A stretch of 64,000 bases of DNA from Daucus carota subsp. sativus. Its lineage: Eukaryota > Streptophyta > Magnoliopsida > Apiales > Apiaceae. Positions 33,850-47,133 of this stretch are shown piece by piece; the stretch's first letter is position 1, and each line of letters opens with the position of its first letter. The translations under genes were made by a program, and so were the position numbers. Location of the stretch: NCBI RefSeq assembly GCF_001625215.2, contig NC_030387.2, positions 34,619,606-34,683,605 of the forward strand. The letters are read 5' to 3'. The notes under the pieces were generated by a model. That model made no database searches. It saw only the letters and a program-made list of their open reading frames with translations, and was not told the DNA's origin.

Positions 33850-35500
33850 ATGCTAGTCAGAAGTCATACCATGTTCGTGACTATCATCAAGTCTTGGATA
33901 ACAACTGATAGAGAGCTGGTGAAGAAAGAGCATACAAATTCTGTTGGATCTGCAACTGCAAAGCCCTTGAAATGTTGCATGAAGCTTCATCTTTTAGCTC
34001 ACGGTAATATCCTGAACCCGAGTCTCGTCAATGGTGCTTTAGTTCAATCATGAAGGTCGTTGAGTCCCCTAAGATGTAGAGTCCTGAACTTAAAGATTCT
34101 GTTTCCATCATCTTCATAACCTTCTCCTTTGTAATAACTCTAAGCAACCAAATTGGCTTGTCCCTCGTAACAGAGCCAAAAACATCCAGTTGGAATCTAA
34201 ATACCCGACAAGTACTAAGTACTGAATTGTCATTAGGTCAGGTATTAGAATCCGCACAATCTGCTTTCAAACTGATTGAGATCATCTTGCTGTGCAATCA
34301 CTCAATCTGGATCCATTTAAGAGCTTCTGAATCTTCCTCAAGTTTCACTTCAGATTGAAACTCAAAGAAATAACATCCTTTCACAATAGCTCTCCGAGTC
34401 TTCACTTCACCATTAGGAACATTTAAGAACTAGAACCCGGGAATAATATTGACTCCAAACCCTTTGTCTAAGCAGATACGTTCTTTATATGTCCTGTTCA
34501 TCTTGTGTGGTGTTGAGTTTGACTAGTGGATCTACCAAATGCTCCCCCTAAGCTGTTGCTGGGATTTCTTTAATAATCCTTATCCTTGCAAAGAGATTCT
34601 GCTTGGATCTGAATCATCATTATACCAATAATATCACCTTTAGCAGCTTGGAGCAAAGTGTCGTTCAACGTCCTGTCCAGACTTACAATCACCTTCTGTT
34701 GATTAATCACAATCACCCTGTAGACTGTAGACTCCATTGAGTAGCCGAGGAAAATATTCAATGAGCTTCAAATGCAAGACTTGCAAAGAGGCATTTTCCT
34801 CCAAACACATACCAAGAGTTAGTGTTTGCTTCTGATTGGCGACTGACAAGAATGGTGCCTTTCTGGATTTATCAATGATCAGGGTTCATCTTGATCAACC
34901 TTCATTTGTGACGTCTTGTCCTTCGAACACATACGAACAACACGAAAGAATCTAGAGTAGTCAATGATCATCGTAAAAAGATATTTGGCTTGTTTTAGAC
35001 ATGACATTAACTGATCTGTAGAAATCCATACGTATCATCTGAAGCGGCTCAGTAATGTTGATCATATCTTTGCTTCTGTGCGATGCTCCTTTGACTTCCC
35101 TATTGACATACCTCATAATCTTCATCCACAATGAATTCCAAATGAGGTAGTCCTCTCACCAATTCTCTTCTTACTAATAAAAAGAGGTCCTTGTTTTGAC
35201 ATACAAGTTTGAGAGCTTCAAGTGCCATAGCTAATACTCATCCGATGAAGCTTCATTATCAAAACAGCTCACTCCATCTTCAATTGAAGTTCCATATTAG
35301 CTATGAGAAAAATTCACATCCTTCTTGATTTAAGATAAAACACTATTCTATGAACTGACATAATGTCCTTTGTCAGAGAACCGTCTGATACTAAGAATTT
35401 GTGTGCTTTGACTCTTCCAAGAAAGATATTCTTCCATGATGACATTCCAGGAAAACAGGCATGTCCCGTAAGAGAATCTTTGTTGTCATCTTTCAAAGAT
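33850..35500 (-). pseudogene. Decayed Copia pol (GAG-pre-integrase, integrase, RT start)
   Basis: In minus-strand order: a LVRGLP segment of the GAG-pre-integrase domain (about 35138-35166), integrase-core-like text around 34,900-35,050, an integrase C-terminal FLGYS-YRV motif (34,700-34,760) and diverged reverse-transcriptase start text around 34,090-34,330. Stops and frame changes occur throughout, so no functional polyprotein can come from this copy. Confidence 0.7.
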
Positions 35501-38360
35501 TATTGACGGAACTGCTCACATGATCACATTTGCTAACAGGGTACTTTTGGTAAATATATGATTTCAGCTACTCAGCAAACAGAGTGCACCAAAAATCATA
35601 TGGAACATATGTAACCTGCAATCACAAATGGAAAGTGTTCTATGGTCCCCAATCATAACTGGGTCCGGATGGATTAGAGATTTTTCTTTAACAATGGTAA
35701 CAACAGAAACAACCTTAACATGCTAATTCTTATCTAGACATTGCCCAAATGTGATTCTCAAACATGCTTTTCTAAAATCAATGCAAGTACAAAGACATGC
35801 ATTCATGACATGAAAATAAGTAGACATGATGTTGAATACACATGGCAAACAATCAAAGATAAGACAAGAGCAAGATAGGCAGTTATGCAATTCAGAAGAT
35901 TCAGTACTCTCTACTTAAACCAATTAACACAAATGCAACAGGTATCAAGTAGAATTACATATATTCAATAATCTTCTAAGAGCATAAGGATCTGATTCCA
36001 ATCTGTTGTTATATGGCATTATACTATCTCTATTACCTAAGTCAGTTTTAGATCTAACATGAAGTTCTAAAAGTTCTACTGACACAAGGTAGACATACCA
36101 TCATAGAACAAATAAATTCCTTAACAAACAATTCAGATAAATAAGCAAATCTAGTTGTACTAGGGAATCTGAAAGTAAGTGTTTTAACAAAGTTATATAT
36201 GCTAGGATCATAACCCCTAAAACTAAGAGTCGTGTTCCAAAGGAAAGCTTCTAATCTCACCATTGCAAATAATCAAATCCTAAATATTCATACACATGTT
36301 AAGAATCTGCTAAAGACACATGCACAAGATTATCATCAATCCTAGTTACCAGAACAGTGATCTAGCATACTAGTTCAACATTATCTATTGTGATGCTATC
36401 ATGCTTGTGCTTGTGTGTTAAACAATTCTACTCAGATTTATAACATGCTTTGAATATAAAGAAATATGTAATGCATAGTTAGAAAGAATTCGTACCTGAG
36501 AAGTGCGAAGTGAATCATCTTCAGAGAATGCTTGGATAGCCAGATAACCATAATCATCCTTCTCATCAGCAATTGATCCATCTCACACCTTTCCTAAAAT
36601 AGCATAAGAACTTGTTGTGATGCTTCTTTCAAAACATCCACTTGAATTTTAGACAATCCCTATCATCCTTGTTTGTCGAGGCTTCAATATATATAGCAAC
36701 CCTCCTTTGCTAAAGATACCAATCAATATTGTGTGTACTGACCAACTCAGTTTTCAAACAACCTGTCGAACTAAACCCCGAAGAGTCTCCACTTGAAACC
36801 AATGGATTCCATCTGAATCTGACATGACTAAACCTCTCAGATAGTGTTATGCTAATCCTTGAAGTTATGTCCTCACATTCTTCAAAAGTGTTAACTTTCG
36901 TCGACTTGAGCTTCCTCAAATTCAGTAGTTACAAACTCTCCTGTTCAATCCCAAGGTTCTGACATTAATGCACGAAACTGATTTGGTACGGTAGTAACTC
37001 GATAATTATATCCTTAAACCTCCACAGTTCTCTGTCTTTGGTTCAGTTGATTCTGGATGGATTTAGCATTGATACAATTCACTGTGTAATTGTATATCCC
37101 TGAATCACTGAGTTAGATTGAAATCCCTTGAAGATTCGTCTGCAAAAACTTCTCTTTTCCTACTACCAGTGGTGCCATTCAAAGTTGACATTCCGAGCCC
37201 TGGAAAGATGCTTCACTGCATATGTAGCAAATTCCCATCCTGATCTGGTGATCTGATAATCAAGTAGGAGTAATTACTCAGATCAAGGCCTGAAGTATCT
37301 TCTTCAAAATTCACTATCAGTAGTGTCCAATCAGTCTTCAATAGAATCTTCTTCGAATCACAATCAGCTTTGTCGAACATAGAAAACTGCTTCTAATAAT
37401 CCTTTGAGAAATCAATTGGATTGGGTCATCAATGTACTTCCATTACCGCTTCTGAGAATCTGGTATTTGAAAGCCCAATGTTTGTCTTGTAATCTGTCAG
37501 CCTGATCTGTCTCAACTAAATGTCAATCTGATTTGTCTTGGAGTAGAATAATTCAAAAGGTTACGGGACACTTGATTATTTAAACTAAGTTTAAATTATA
37601 AAGAAAATAAATTTAAAAATAAGTTTTAAAAGATGAAAGAAAATAAAGTATAAAATAAACTAAGTTAAATCTATAAAGTAAATTTAATTATATTTAAAAA
37701 ATAAATTCAAATAAATTCATAATAAACTGAATAAGTTTAGAACAAATTTATTTCAAATTCATTTAGTAAATATATTAAAATTTATTAAATAAATTTAATT
37801 TTTGAAAATATTCAAGTGTCTCGTCTCCAATTAAATCATAGCTTCCAGAACAAATGAAATTGAACCCTTGAACTTGAACTTATATCCATAATCAGTTAAA
37901 TCCTCTTAAATTTATATTTAATATTTTAACTTAAATTTAAATCATAAACTATACAAATTTAAATAATAAATTTATAAAAATTTATGATAACCTTGATAAA
38001 GTCTAAGAGTAAACTTTACAAGTCTAAAATAAATTTAAGCAAATTTAATAAATGAATTTAGCAAAGTTTATAAAGTAAATTTAATTAAGTTTATAAGATA
38101 AATTTAATTAATTCATAATAAACTCAATTAATAAGTTTAAAATAAATTAAGTTAAATTTATAAAATAAACTTATTAAAATTTAAAGTATAAATTTATAAG
38201 TCCCGGTCCAAAGTTCAGTATCCGACAGATAATCCTTGCTTAGGCCTACGGACAAATTCAGCAACACAAACCGGAAGAACATTTCCCCTAATCAAATATC
38301 AAAAGCTAGGTTCTTGATTTTCCGTACGATAAGGATCCTGATTTGTATATCAATCAGCCC

Positions 38361-38372
38361 GCTCTGATACCA
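38361..38372 (-). other. Primer-binding site (tRNA-iMet)
   Basis: The minus strand reads TGGTATCAGAGC, complementary to the 3' end of initiator tRNA-Met, two bases from the LTR edge. This is the usual plant Copia/Sirevirus PBS. Confidence 0.9.
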
Positions 38373-39831
38373 ATTGTTAGGTCCAAAGTATCGTAGAAGG
38401 GGGGGTTGAATACGATACTCACTACAATTTAAAATTCTTTCGAATCTTGCGGATAAATAAATTGCAGTCCTGTAATGGGTTTCGTGTTCCGGATATTTAT
38501 TGGGTCAGTTTCTGAGGATATGAAAATATTAAACCAACACACAATATTTTCCAAGGTATATCTGTATATTGATAAATACCTCAAAGGGTGCTATAAATCC
38601 AAACCCGAAGGTTGGCTACAATGACCACTCCTCTAAATATTACAAGCCCTATCCACTACAAATATTTATGGTACAAAACTAGGCTAGGGTGTGTGTATAT
38701 TTGAGAGAGTTTGTGCATAGCACTTGGCCATCCATCCCGAAGGATGATGTTAATTGTGAGAACCACAATCACATATTTATAGGCTTTCATAAACTAACCA
38801 TGGTTAACGAGTTCGTCCTGGACGACTTGAGTTCGTCCTGGACGAATTCAATTTAACTGTGGTTAAATTGAATTGTCCAAATAAAAACTAACTCCAAAGT
38901 TGCGCCACTGAATCTTTGAAGGTCAAACTTGGCGCCAGTCAAATGTTGCGCTTGCCCAATGCTTCACAGTATATGTACCACTTAAAATTTATTCTAAGTT
39001 ATAACCTGTACCACTGAGAAAATGGCTTGGAGTCGCAAACTTTGACTTGGTCAAAGTTTGCGCTCCAAGTGAAGTTGCGCCTCCATGATGTCTAGTGATG
39101 ATTCCCTTTGAAAAGAAACATGGCTTTCCAAAGTTGCGCTTCCACAGGCATTCCAGTGTATGTATGACTTAGATGAATTCTAAGTTGTAAAAGTTGCGCC
39201 AAGATTGTTGATTAGAGGAGCAACATTTGACCAGGTCAAATGTTGTTCCAATATAGTGCATCCCTTGTAGAGTTGTGACTTAGAAATTATTCTAAGTCAC
39301 AAAGGGTTAGTGCCAAGAGTTGTTAGTAGAGGAGCAACATTTGACCGGTCAAATGTTGCGCCCGGGTCAAACCTTGCGCCTTGGTCAAATGTTGCGCCAT
39401 AGAGTGTGCAAGAGGTATATGGTGACTTAGAGAAATTCTAAGGCAAATATGAACTTGCTCCACCATTGTAATGCTTCCCCTGTTATCTCTCATCTCTTGG
39501 GGACGAACTTTGACTTTGGTCAAAGGTTGCGCCTCAAGAGTGCTATGTCTTCACTGTGATGTACTTAGAGAATTTTCTAAGTGAGGAAGAGCTGTTGACT
39601 TCGGTCAAATGTTGTTCCTCACATAGTAAGAGCTTTCCTTGTTATCACTCCTTTGACTGAGATTGACTTGAGTTTGCTCCATCCATATATTTATATTATA
39701 TTCATAATATTATATAAATATATGTATAAATAAAGATATATATATAAATGTATATAAATAATATTTATATAAACATATAGTAATATATATATATACATAT
39801 ATTTAAATATATTCTCATATATTTAAATATA

Positions 39832-40882
39832 GAGGTAATTGCATATCGCACCCCCTAACTATCGTTCAAAAACGATATTGTACCTATACTTTGAGAAACT
39901 CAACTCGCACCCCTTATCTTTACATTTCAATAACGATATGCACCCCCTCCGTTAAATTCCGTTAACTTCCGTTAAATTCCGTTAAAATACTCCCTCCGTC
40001 TCAATTTACATGTCCTTTTTGCTGTTCGAGGAGTCAAATTGACTAATTTTTGACCAGCTATGAGAAAATATTTATTTATTATTTTGAAAAATAGAAGGTT
40101 ACATATTAAAATAGACTGGATTTACTTTTTGATGATATTTTTTTAAAATTTTTGTTTAATTAAGCTATCCCCAAGTCAGAATGATTTTACATATCAAATG
40201 ATTTTAAAATAGATATAGATAAATATTATGTGATAGTAAGTACTTAAAATACACACTATTTTATATATATAAATAAATATTATGTGATATTTATTATAAA
40301 TAATACATAAATTTATATATTGAATAAAATATAGAGGTAATTGCATATCGCACCCCCTAAAATATATAAATTTATATAAATTTAAGTATTATTTATAATT
40401 AATATCACATAATATTTATTGTTTATATTTAAAATAGTGTAAGTGTATATTTTAGGTAAATTTAGTCTATTTTAATATATAACTTTCTATTTCCTAAAAT
40501 AATAAATAAATATTTTCTAATAGTTGGTCAAAAATTAGTCAAATTGACTACTCGAAAAGCAAAAGGGACATGTAAATTGAGACGGATGAAGTATTTTAAT
40601 GGAAGTTAAGGGGGGGGGTGCGTATCGTTCTTGAAATGTAAAAATAGGTGGTGCGATTTGAGTTTTCAAAAGTATGGGCACAATATCGTTTTTGAACGTA
40701 AGTTAGGGGGTCCGATTTGCAATTATTTGTATAATGACTTAACGGAGTTAACGGCGTTAACGGCAGAGGGGTGCATCTCGGGCTTGAACTGTAAAGATAA
40801 GGGGTGCGAGTTGAGTTTCTCAAAGTATGGGTACAATATCGTTTTTGAACGATAGTTAGGGGGTGCGATATGCAATTACCTC
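39832..40882. mobile_element. Mutator-like element nested in one LTR
   Basis: 1,051 bp, 9-bp duplication TTAAATATA (39823-39831, 40883-40891). Inverted ends GAGGTAATTGCATATCGCAC and complement extend about 130 bp (CACCCCCTAACTATCG, GTTCAAAAACGATATTGTAC). The empty site is present in the other LTR at about 28500. No transposase is encoded. Confidence 0.92.
39990..40591. mobile_element. Stowaway-type MITE nested in the Mutator-like element
   Basis: Ends CTCCCTCCGTCTCAATTTAC and complement, flanked by TA. Its centre (40334-40360) contains a third copy of the outer element's terminal sequence GAGGTAATTGCATATCGCAC. Confidence 0.75.
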
Positions 40883-42102
40883 TTAAATATATATAATATA
40901 CATAAAATTATATGTAAATATAAATATAAATATATATAGGGATATATATATAATTATCTATAGATATAAATATAGTAATATACACATATTTATGCACATA
41001 ATATAATATATATATATACACTTAAATATATAAATGTTTATGTAAAATATAAATACATATACTATATACATATATATTTATTTAAATATATATACATATA
41101 AATATACATATACATATGTTTAAAAACATATATACATATATATTATATATATTATATTTAATTAAATATACATATATACATATATAATTATATTTGTACA
41201 TATACAAATATATAAGTGCACACATATATAAAATGTCACTTCCTGATATGGCTTTCTGTGGAAGCTTTGACATATGGCATTTGAGCAGTAAGCTTTGGCA
41301 TAGCTGGCATTTGGCTTGACTTGGCTTTGGAACAAATGACTTGATATGAATGGATCAATTCTTCGATCGATAAATACTTTGCAAAGCTCCGTACGTGCTG
41401 ACGCTTAGTGCACTGGTCTGGTTCACAAGCGACTAACACTGAAGTTGAACATTGTACCGTCTTTGTCAGCAACCATTGATCAGTCGGTTCCGGGTTAGTT
41501 TATGCTTCAGTTTGTTGATTATAAATAACCAACCAAGATATATAGAAATATCTTGCTTCAGGGGTTGCACTGAAATCTTTCGAGTACTTGGACAACATCT
41601 TCATTGCTTCCACAATCTTGAATACTTCAATCTTTATTCTTCACTGAGGCATGAACATATTAATGAACTTCTTCCAGTGAACTTATTCCTTCAAGACTGT
41701 AGATGGCTTCTTCAACCTTTGTCTTCGTATCCTCCGATTCCGGTGCAGGCGTAGTGTTATTTACTTGTCCTGTTCTATTGTTGAGTTATCATCCCTATGT
41801 AACAGATAGGGTTGTCTTTACATTTAGACTTACATCTACAAGGGCTGCTTCAACTTCAATTAAACTGCACAGCATAAACTCAAAACTACATAAACCTAAA
41901 TAATAATTAAAAAAAAAAAAGCAGGAATATTCATCCCGTTGTGTCTACGAATTTCTTTAAAAAACCTAAATAGTCAACCCGTCATGTCTACGAATATTTT
42001 GAGAAAACCTAGAAAGAACCTACAGAAGTTTACCGTCAACGACTAGGGTATAACCCTTGTACACATGATAATTACACAAGGAGAGAAGTTGCCGAGGACA
42101 CT

Positions 42103-45100
42103 TCATTTGTTTTGATTATCAGGATCTTCAGAAAAGTTGAAGCAGAACTGTGGTAATGATGCTATTCGGGGAAGATTGAGCAGCAAATCTCCGACAGAGT
42201 CCTTCCTAGACATATCAGGTTCCTGTTTGCAGCCGGATCCATCATTCAGTTCACTGTGTAGAGTTGGAGCTTCTTCTGCAACCTTGCTTTTGAGCTTAGT
42301 GTCGAACCATTTCAGTTCATGTACATGTTTATTATCCTCACTAGTAGCCATATTAGTATTATTGCCTTTGTCAAGAGGGTCTTCTTGAACTGTCGAAGGA
42401 TGCAGGAGGCAGCACAGGGAGTCGACTCTTGACATCACAGACTTCTCATCAGAAGTAATATGACGAGAATCCGTAAATAAGCACTTGCTGATCTCTTCCA
42501 GAATCTCCAAACTTCTCCGTTGATCATCAGATAAGATAGGACTATTTGAAATAGTGGGCTCCAAGATCTGGTTTTCAAGGTGGCTAACTAGATCATTCAT
42601 TGACAGTGAAGTGTGAAGTCCAGGAACTCTGATACGATCCCAACAGCTACGATTCTTCAACTCCTCCAAGCTATTGTTCTTTATATTCTCAATCACTTTG
42701 CTGTCGATTACTATAGATAATAAGTCAAGTTAGAGCAATATTTGTTAAAGACTGTAAAACAAATCTTAATAAATTGTTCTACCACATTGCTAAAGAAGTT
42801 TTTCAAAGTGCCCCACCGTGAACCTCAAAAGATGATTATATTTCAGTAGAACTAAAGCTGGAAGTCAAGGCAGCCTTACTACTGTTTGCATTTAGTTGCT
42901 GTGAAATCAAAAAAATCTCGAATTCGAGTACCACTAGAAGGATTAGTAATAGAAAACAAAGTGGAAACTGAACATAAAGTAAACCTTGCATGACACAAAC
43001 TCGCTAAGCTTTGGTGCTAATTTGCAACAGCTTCTAAAAGACCAGCATTGTCTCAAAAAAAGTAGTTACACTGACAAGTTACCATTTTTTTATTAATAAT
43101 ACAAAGAATTCTCACTTACCCTTCGGCCCTCCCCTTGTGCTTCAAAATCCATTAAAAATATGTAAATTGCCCAAAAGTACTTGAATAATGTTTTTTTTAT
43201 TTGTATTCCAATAATTTTTGTTTAAAAAATAGAAGACAATTAGCACAAAAAAAAAGTGACAGAAATTTCTGAATCAAATAGGAGATATTATTAGCATAGT
43301 AGCCATGTCCATGCTAAGTGGCCAACATATTTACCTGAGCTTGGTGAAGGTGACTCGTGAAGAAAATGATCATGATGCCTACTGAGAAAGTCATATTCAT
43401 TTTTTGAGAATGAAGATCGAGTCCCAGATGTTGACACTTGATCCCTCAATTCAGAGGTGGCAGGCCCAGTAGCAATATTTATATCAATCTCATTCTTCAC
43501 GTCATCTAATTTGTCGAAGATCGGTTTTCTGGGTTCAAAATATGGAGAATCTACCATATCTTCGTGCTGACTCAGAAAGCAGAGACGAGGATCACATTGA
43601 ATGAGCTTCTCAAACTGCTTTCCTAACAAGCCTGGTGGGAACTGCAGATAATGTCGCCTGCAACAAAGCAAAACATGTATCATTGATGGCAATATAATAC
43701 ACAGACATGAAGCTACTATGAACTACTTAAAATTTAGTAATATGTATTATATGCATTTAATGATACATAAAAGTTGCCAAAGAAAATGAGCGTTTAACGT
43801 TTATTAAATTTAGGGTAAATAGGATGAACCTATAGTACTAAGACTGCTTTAGGAATAACTATCTATAAACAAAAATGGTAGGCTTTCACTCATTTAGTAG
43901 CTGCAGAATGTGCAAGACAGAGTTATGTAGAACTTGCAAGGGTCTTATTTGAATTATTGCAAAATTCAAGCACTACCACAACCCATTAACTTTGCGGTTT
44001 CTACATAGAATTCTGTTATAATACAAAGTTAGTACCTATGACGTGGTAATACCAGATGCAACAATGGTAAGCATACGCACTTCATAAATTCAAGAAATAC
44101 CTGAATATGATAGCTTGTCCACCTGTAAAATCCGCTGTTGTCTGCCATAGTGTGTGCTTCCTAGGCTGTGGATTGGTCTCCCTAAAGAAAAGCGGCTGTC
44201 TTGCCAGCTGCGCCGTATAAATCAGAATATTACGCAAGAGACATTAAAAATAACTAATGCCATTGTGAAGACGTAGAATAGTAGCGATATAGTACACGTG
44301 TATAAACTACAAATAGAAAGATAATTACCGCTACATCCAAAGTCCCAGGTCCGTCATCAGGATAAGCAGCCTTCAAACCAATAATGTCGGACCACTGGAT
44401 TTCAATCTTATTTTTGAGACCGCCATCAAGAACTTCCCAAACAAGCTTATGCTTCGCAAAGTAACACTTTGCCACCAGGTCCCCCTCGTGTCTCGACTTA
44501 TACTGCAACAATCATAACAAAATCAACCATGTACCAAACACAAAACAATAGAACAACATACACACTTGCCAAAACTTTTGCATTCCAATTATACCTCCCA
44601 GGCGCCAATTCTAAGAATCGAGGCAGGAAAATTCGAGGCCTTAAGCCTACTTTCACCACTACCCGAGGCAGCACCAGCACCGCCACCTCTGTGTTCATTC
44701 TTGGCAGGACCTCCTCCGGGATTAGAGCTATCTGGTTGCGAAAGCCTCCTCTGGATCAATTCCAAAAGCGAAGGGCTCTTTCGTAACCGCAACCCTAACG
44801 GACTAGGCTCATCAAGTGGATTATATTGCGCCGGTGGCGGTGGTGCAGCATAAATGCTATCACTCCGCACACCAATTTGCTGCTATCAATTAACAACTCG
44901 CAAAATTAACAAATAAAAACACTCAGTCATATCTAACTAGCTATATCTGTGCATCACTATATCTCAAGAATTTAAAATAATTAACAAAGCAACTAAATAT
45001 AACAAGATTTTAACTAAGAACATAAAAAAAATATTTAAGAAGTTAAAATTACATACACTAGAAGAGGAGGAGGCCTTGGAGCGCTTGTAGAGGGGCCCAT

Positions 45101-45170
45101 GTTGATCTTCTAACTGATCCTCAACTTCTTGTTTCACCGGCGCCGGAAATTTGGTGCCGGAGGGATTCAT
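42103..45170 (-). CDS. ASG1: ASG1-like plant-specific protein
   Basis: Six minus-strand exons (45057-45170, 44595-44879, 44329-44502, 44101-44207, 43335-43657, 42103-42710) give 536 residues. It matches Arabidopsis ALTERED SEED GERMINATION 1 (At2g24100) and its paralogue At4g30780. The conserved block runs from KASNFPASILRIG in exon 2 (about residues 118-130) through exon 3 (YKSRHEGDLVAKCYFAKHKL, IEIQWSDI) and exon 4 (ARQPLFFRETNPQPRKHTLW) to exon 5 (QFPPGLLGKQFEKLIQCDPR). The N-terminus has KQEVEDQ and PLYKRSKASSSSS; the C-terminal half is polar and probably disordered. ASG1 genes are linked to seed germination and to ABA and salt response; the biochemical role is unknown. Exon 2 begins at a TAGCAG double acceptor, so it may start at 44879 or 44882, adding one Gln. 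A retrotransposon lies 264 bp past the stop. Confidence 0.88.
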
Positions 45171-45430
45171 AGTTGCCGGAAAATAACAGAGAGAAAATAA
45201 AAGGAGCCCTAGTTTAAAATAAGAATGGGAGTGGTGTTAAAAGTGAAAATGGGAAATAAAGTGAAGAAAAAAAAAACGGCGGGTGACTCGGTGAGTCGAC
45301 TGGGAGAAGAGAGATCAAAGTGAGACATAAGAGAGAGTGAGATGAATGGAGATTGTTTGCTGGTTTGGGCTACTGGACAAACAACTTCACTCGTGCACCT
45401 CGTTGCTTTTGCTGGCTTGGTTCATTTTCG
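45171..45430 (-). promoter_or_regulatory. 5' leader and proximal promoter of the ASG1-like gene
   Basis: Purine-rich sequence upstream of the ATG, including GAGAGAAAATAAAAGG and AGAGAGAG-type tracts on the plus strand (TC-rich on the coding strand), typical of plant leaders. Confidence 0.4.
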
Positions 45431-45847
45431 AATCCGCGACTCACGTCAGCTTCGAGAATTAACTTGTTCAGTTCACACGATGTTTAGCAAATAAGTTTTT
45501 GATCGTTCGGGGGAATTTTTGAGAAAATATGTTGACTCGGTGAAAATGTCGGTTACATTTCCATTCGATGATCATGAAAAAAGTTGAAATAATAAGACAT
45601 ACAAGATAGTATTTTTTTTTACAGAAAATACATTTGCTCGTATCGATATACGTCAATACTCCGAGGAGTTTCTTTCATTCAAAAAAGCTTATCATCTAAC
45701 CAAAAGACATGAAAATGTCTCCGAAAGTTTAGACAATAACACCTTAATGTTCGAAAAAAAAACGTCCCAACTTGTAAGACCACGCTACCTGAAACAAATA
45801 CCATTCATTAATAACAAGAAGATAATAATAATAAATTTAATAATTAA

Positions 45848-45909
45848 AAGATGTATTTGATTGAGATCTTAATAGATTGAGATGTATTTGATTGAGATCT
45901 TAATAGATT
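45848..45909. repeat. Perfect short tandem duplication
   Basis: AGATGTATTTGATTGAGATC followed by TTAATAGATTG occurs twice in a row (about 31-34 bp each). Confidence 0.8.
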
Positions 45910-45960
45910 GGTTTTTATGTATGAATTTTAATGCATTCCAATTGTTTACGTGTGATTTGA

Positions 45961-46102
45961 GAACGGAGGAGTAAAAAGGGAAAAAAGTGGAGAAATGGTG
46001 GGACCGATTGACTATTTTTGGTAAATTTTGAAACGTAAAAAATTGGTTGGAAGTTGGGACATCAAAAAAGAACTGTCAAGATTTGGTTGGGACAAAGACA
46101 AT
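45961..46102. mobile_element. Truncated Stowaway MITE
   Basis: It matches the complement of the Stowaway at 16130 (GTGGAGAAATGGTGGGACC, then TTGACTATTTTTGGTAAATTTTGAAA). Only one inverted end, GGAGGAG, is recognisable. Confidence 0.6.
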
Positions 46103-47133
46103 ATTTGATTTTGATTTTGTGCGGTTTTTTAATGAAATGTCATAAAGTTGATATATAAATTCCTTAAGATTTTATCATAATACTTCGAAATTTCATGGAT
46201 CTTGGTGAGATTTCAACAAATTTAAAATATATCGGGAAATCCCACAAAATCTATCATTTTATGAAATGTAAAAAAAAATTATTAACATTAAAATACCATC
46301 GGATTTATAGATTTCAAACAATCTCAATTGAATAACATCAGATTTTAAGGTATAATTTAAAATTATGATTGAATACAACTAGATTTTTTAGCATAATCTG
46401 AAATATATTTTAATGAATTTTACACAATCTCAATTTAATATCCTTGTATTTCATGAATGAAAAAAATAAATTCTTTTACTCGCCCAAAATCACTTTATAA
46501 CCGGAATGAGATGAGTCCCGATTACTAATTATTTCAACAATCTCTGGACAGAAATATAATTATTTAGGTAATGATCATAGTATATTATTTCGAGTAACCG
46601 ATATGAATGATAGGATATTCGCTTATTTTTTTAATGTATTTAAAAAATGTTATGACAGAAGTGCGATAATTTAATAAAAAACAAGTGAACACGTGGCGGA
46701 CAGAACAGGTTCCAAGTGACACCTAGGTTGCTAAACGGATATATATGCTGAAGAGAACCGAAACTAACGGATAATGCTCAGCAAGCATTGCAAATTTGTC
46801 GCCAGTCTTCCTACCTTGCCTATACACGCATTGCTGCCGCCGATGTCAATATTGCTGATTTACTCATTTTTCTTTTCATTAGGTTATACCCTTTAGAGGG
46901 AACAAGTTTATGGAGCATTTATTCGTGAATCACCGAACTGGGCTTATTTTTTTAATAAAGCACTAATCCTTCCAATTATTTTATTACATGCCTTTTTTAA
47001 ATTGTATATTTTCGTATATGGATTCCTAATTCTATTAGCTAATTACTACTCAGTCAGTCACTCTTGGTTTGATGTAATTTCCGGTCTAAATCATTAATTA
47101 GAAGTTAGAACTAGTTTTTAGATAAAATAAATG
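46103..47133. other. Intergenic, no gene seen
   Basis: AT-rich. A G-box/ABRE-like ACACGTGGC occurs at about 46688, too far from either gene to assign. Confidence 0.5.

Larger units (their letters stand above)
38375..41834 (-). repeat. LTR (5' LTR in element orientation), with later insertion
   Basis: 3,460 bp. Removing the Mutator-like element and one target copy (1,060 bp) leaves 2,400 bp, exactly the length of the other LTR. Confidence 0.95.
27051..41839 (-). mobile_element. Full-length Copia (Sirevirus-like) LTR retrotransposon
   Basis: A 5-bp duplication TCTAC (27051-27055, 41835-41839) encloses two LTRs of 2,400 bp (27056-29455; 38375-41834 after removing a 1,060-bp later insertion). 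The LTRs have TG...CA ends. A PBS complementary to initiator tRNA-Met (TGGTATCAGAGC on the minus strand, 38361-38372) and a PPT (29456-29466) fix the orientation as minus. The 8.9-kb interior holds pol remnants in the Copia order, integrase before reverse transcriptase, but all are interrupted by stops. Large LTRs and repeated PPT-like tracts fit the Sirevirus lineage. The insertion lies 264 bp beyond the stop of the ASG1-like gene, in the same orientation. Confidence 0.93.

Noticed and set aside
42137..44853. Plus-strand frames across the ASG1-like gene
   Set aside because: Antisense shadows of the conserved minus-strand exons.
46688..46696. ACACGTGGC as an ABRE of the ASG1-like gene
   Set aside because: It is about 1.5 kb upstream with no second element, so assignment would be guesswork.
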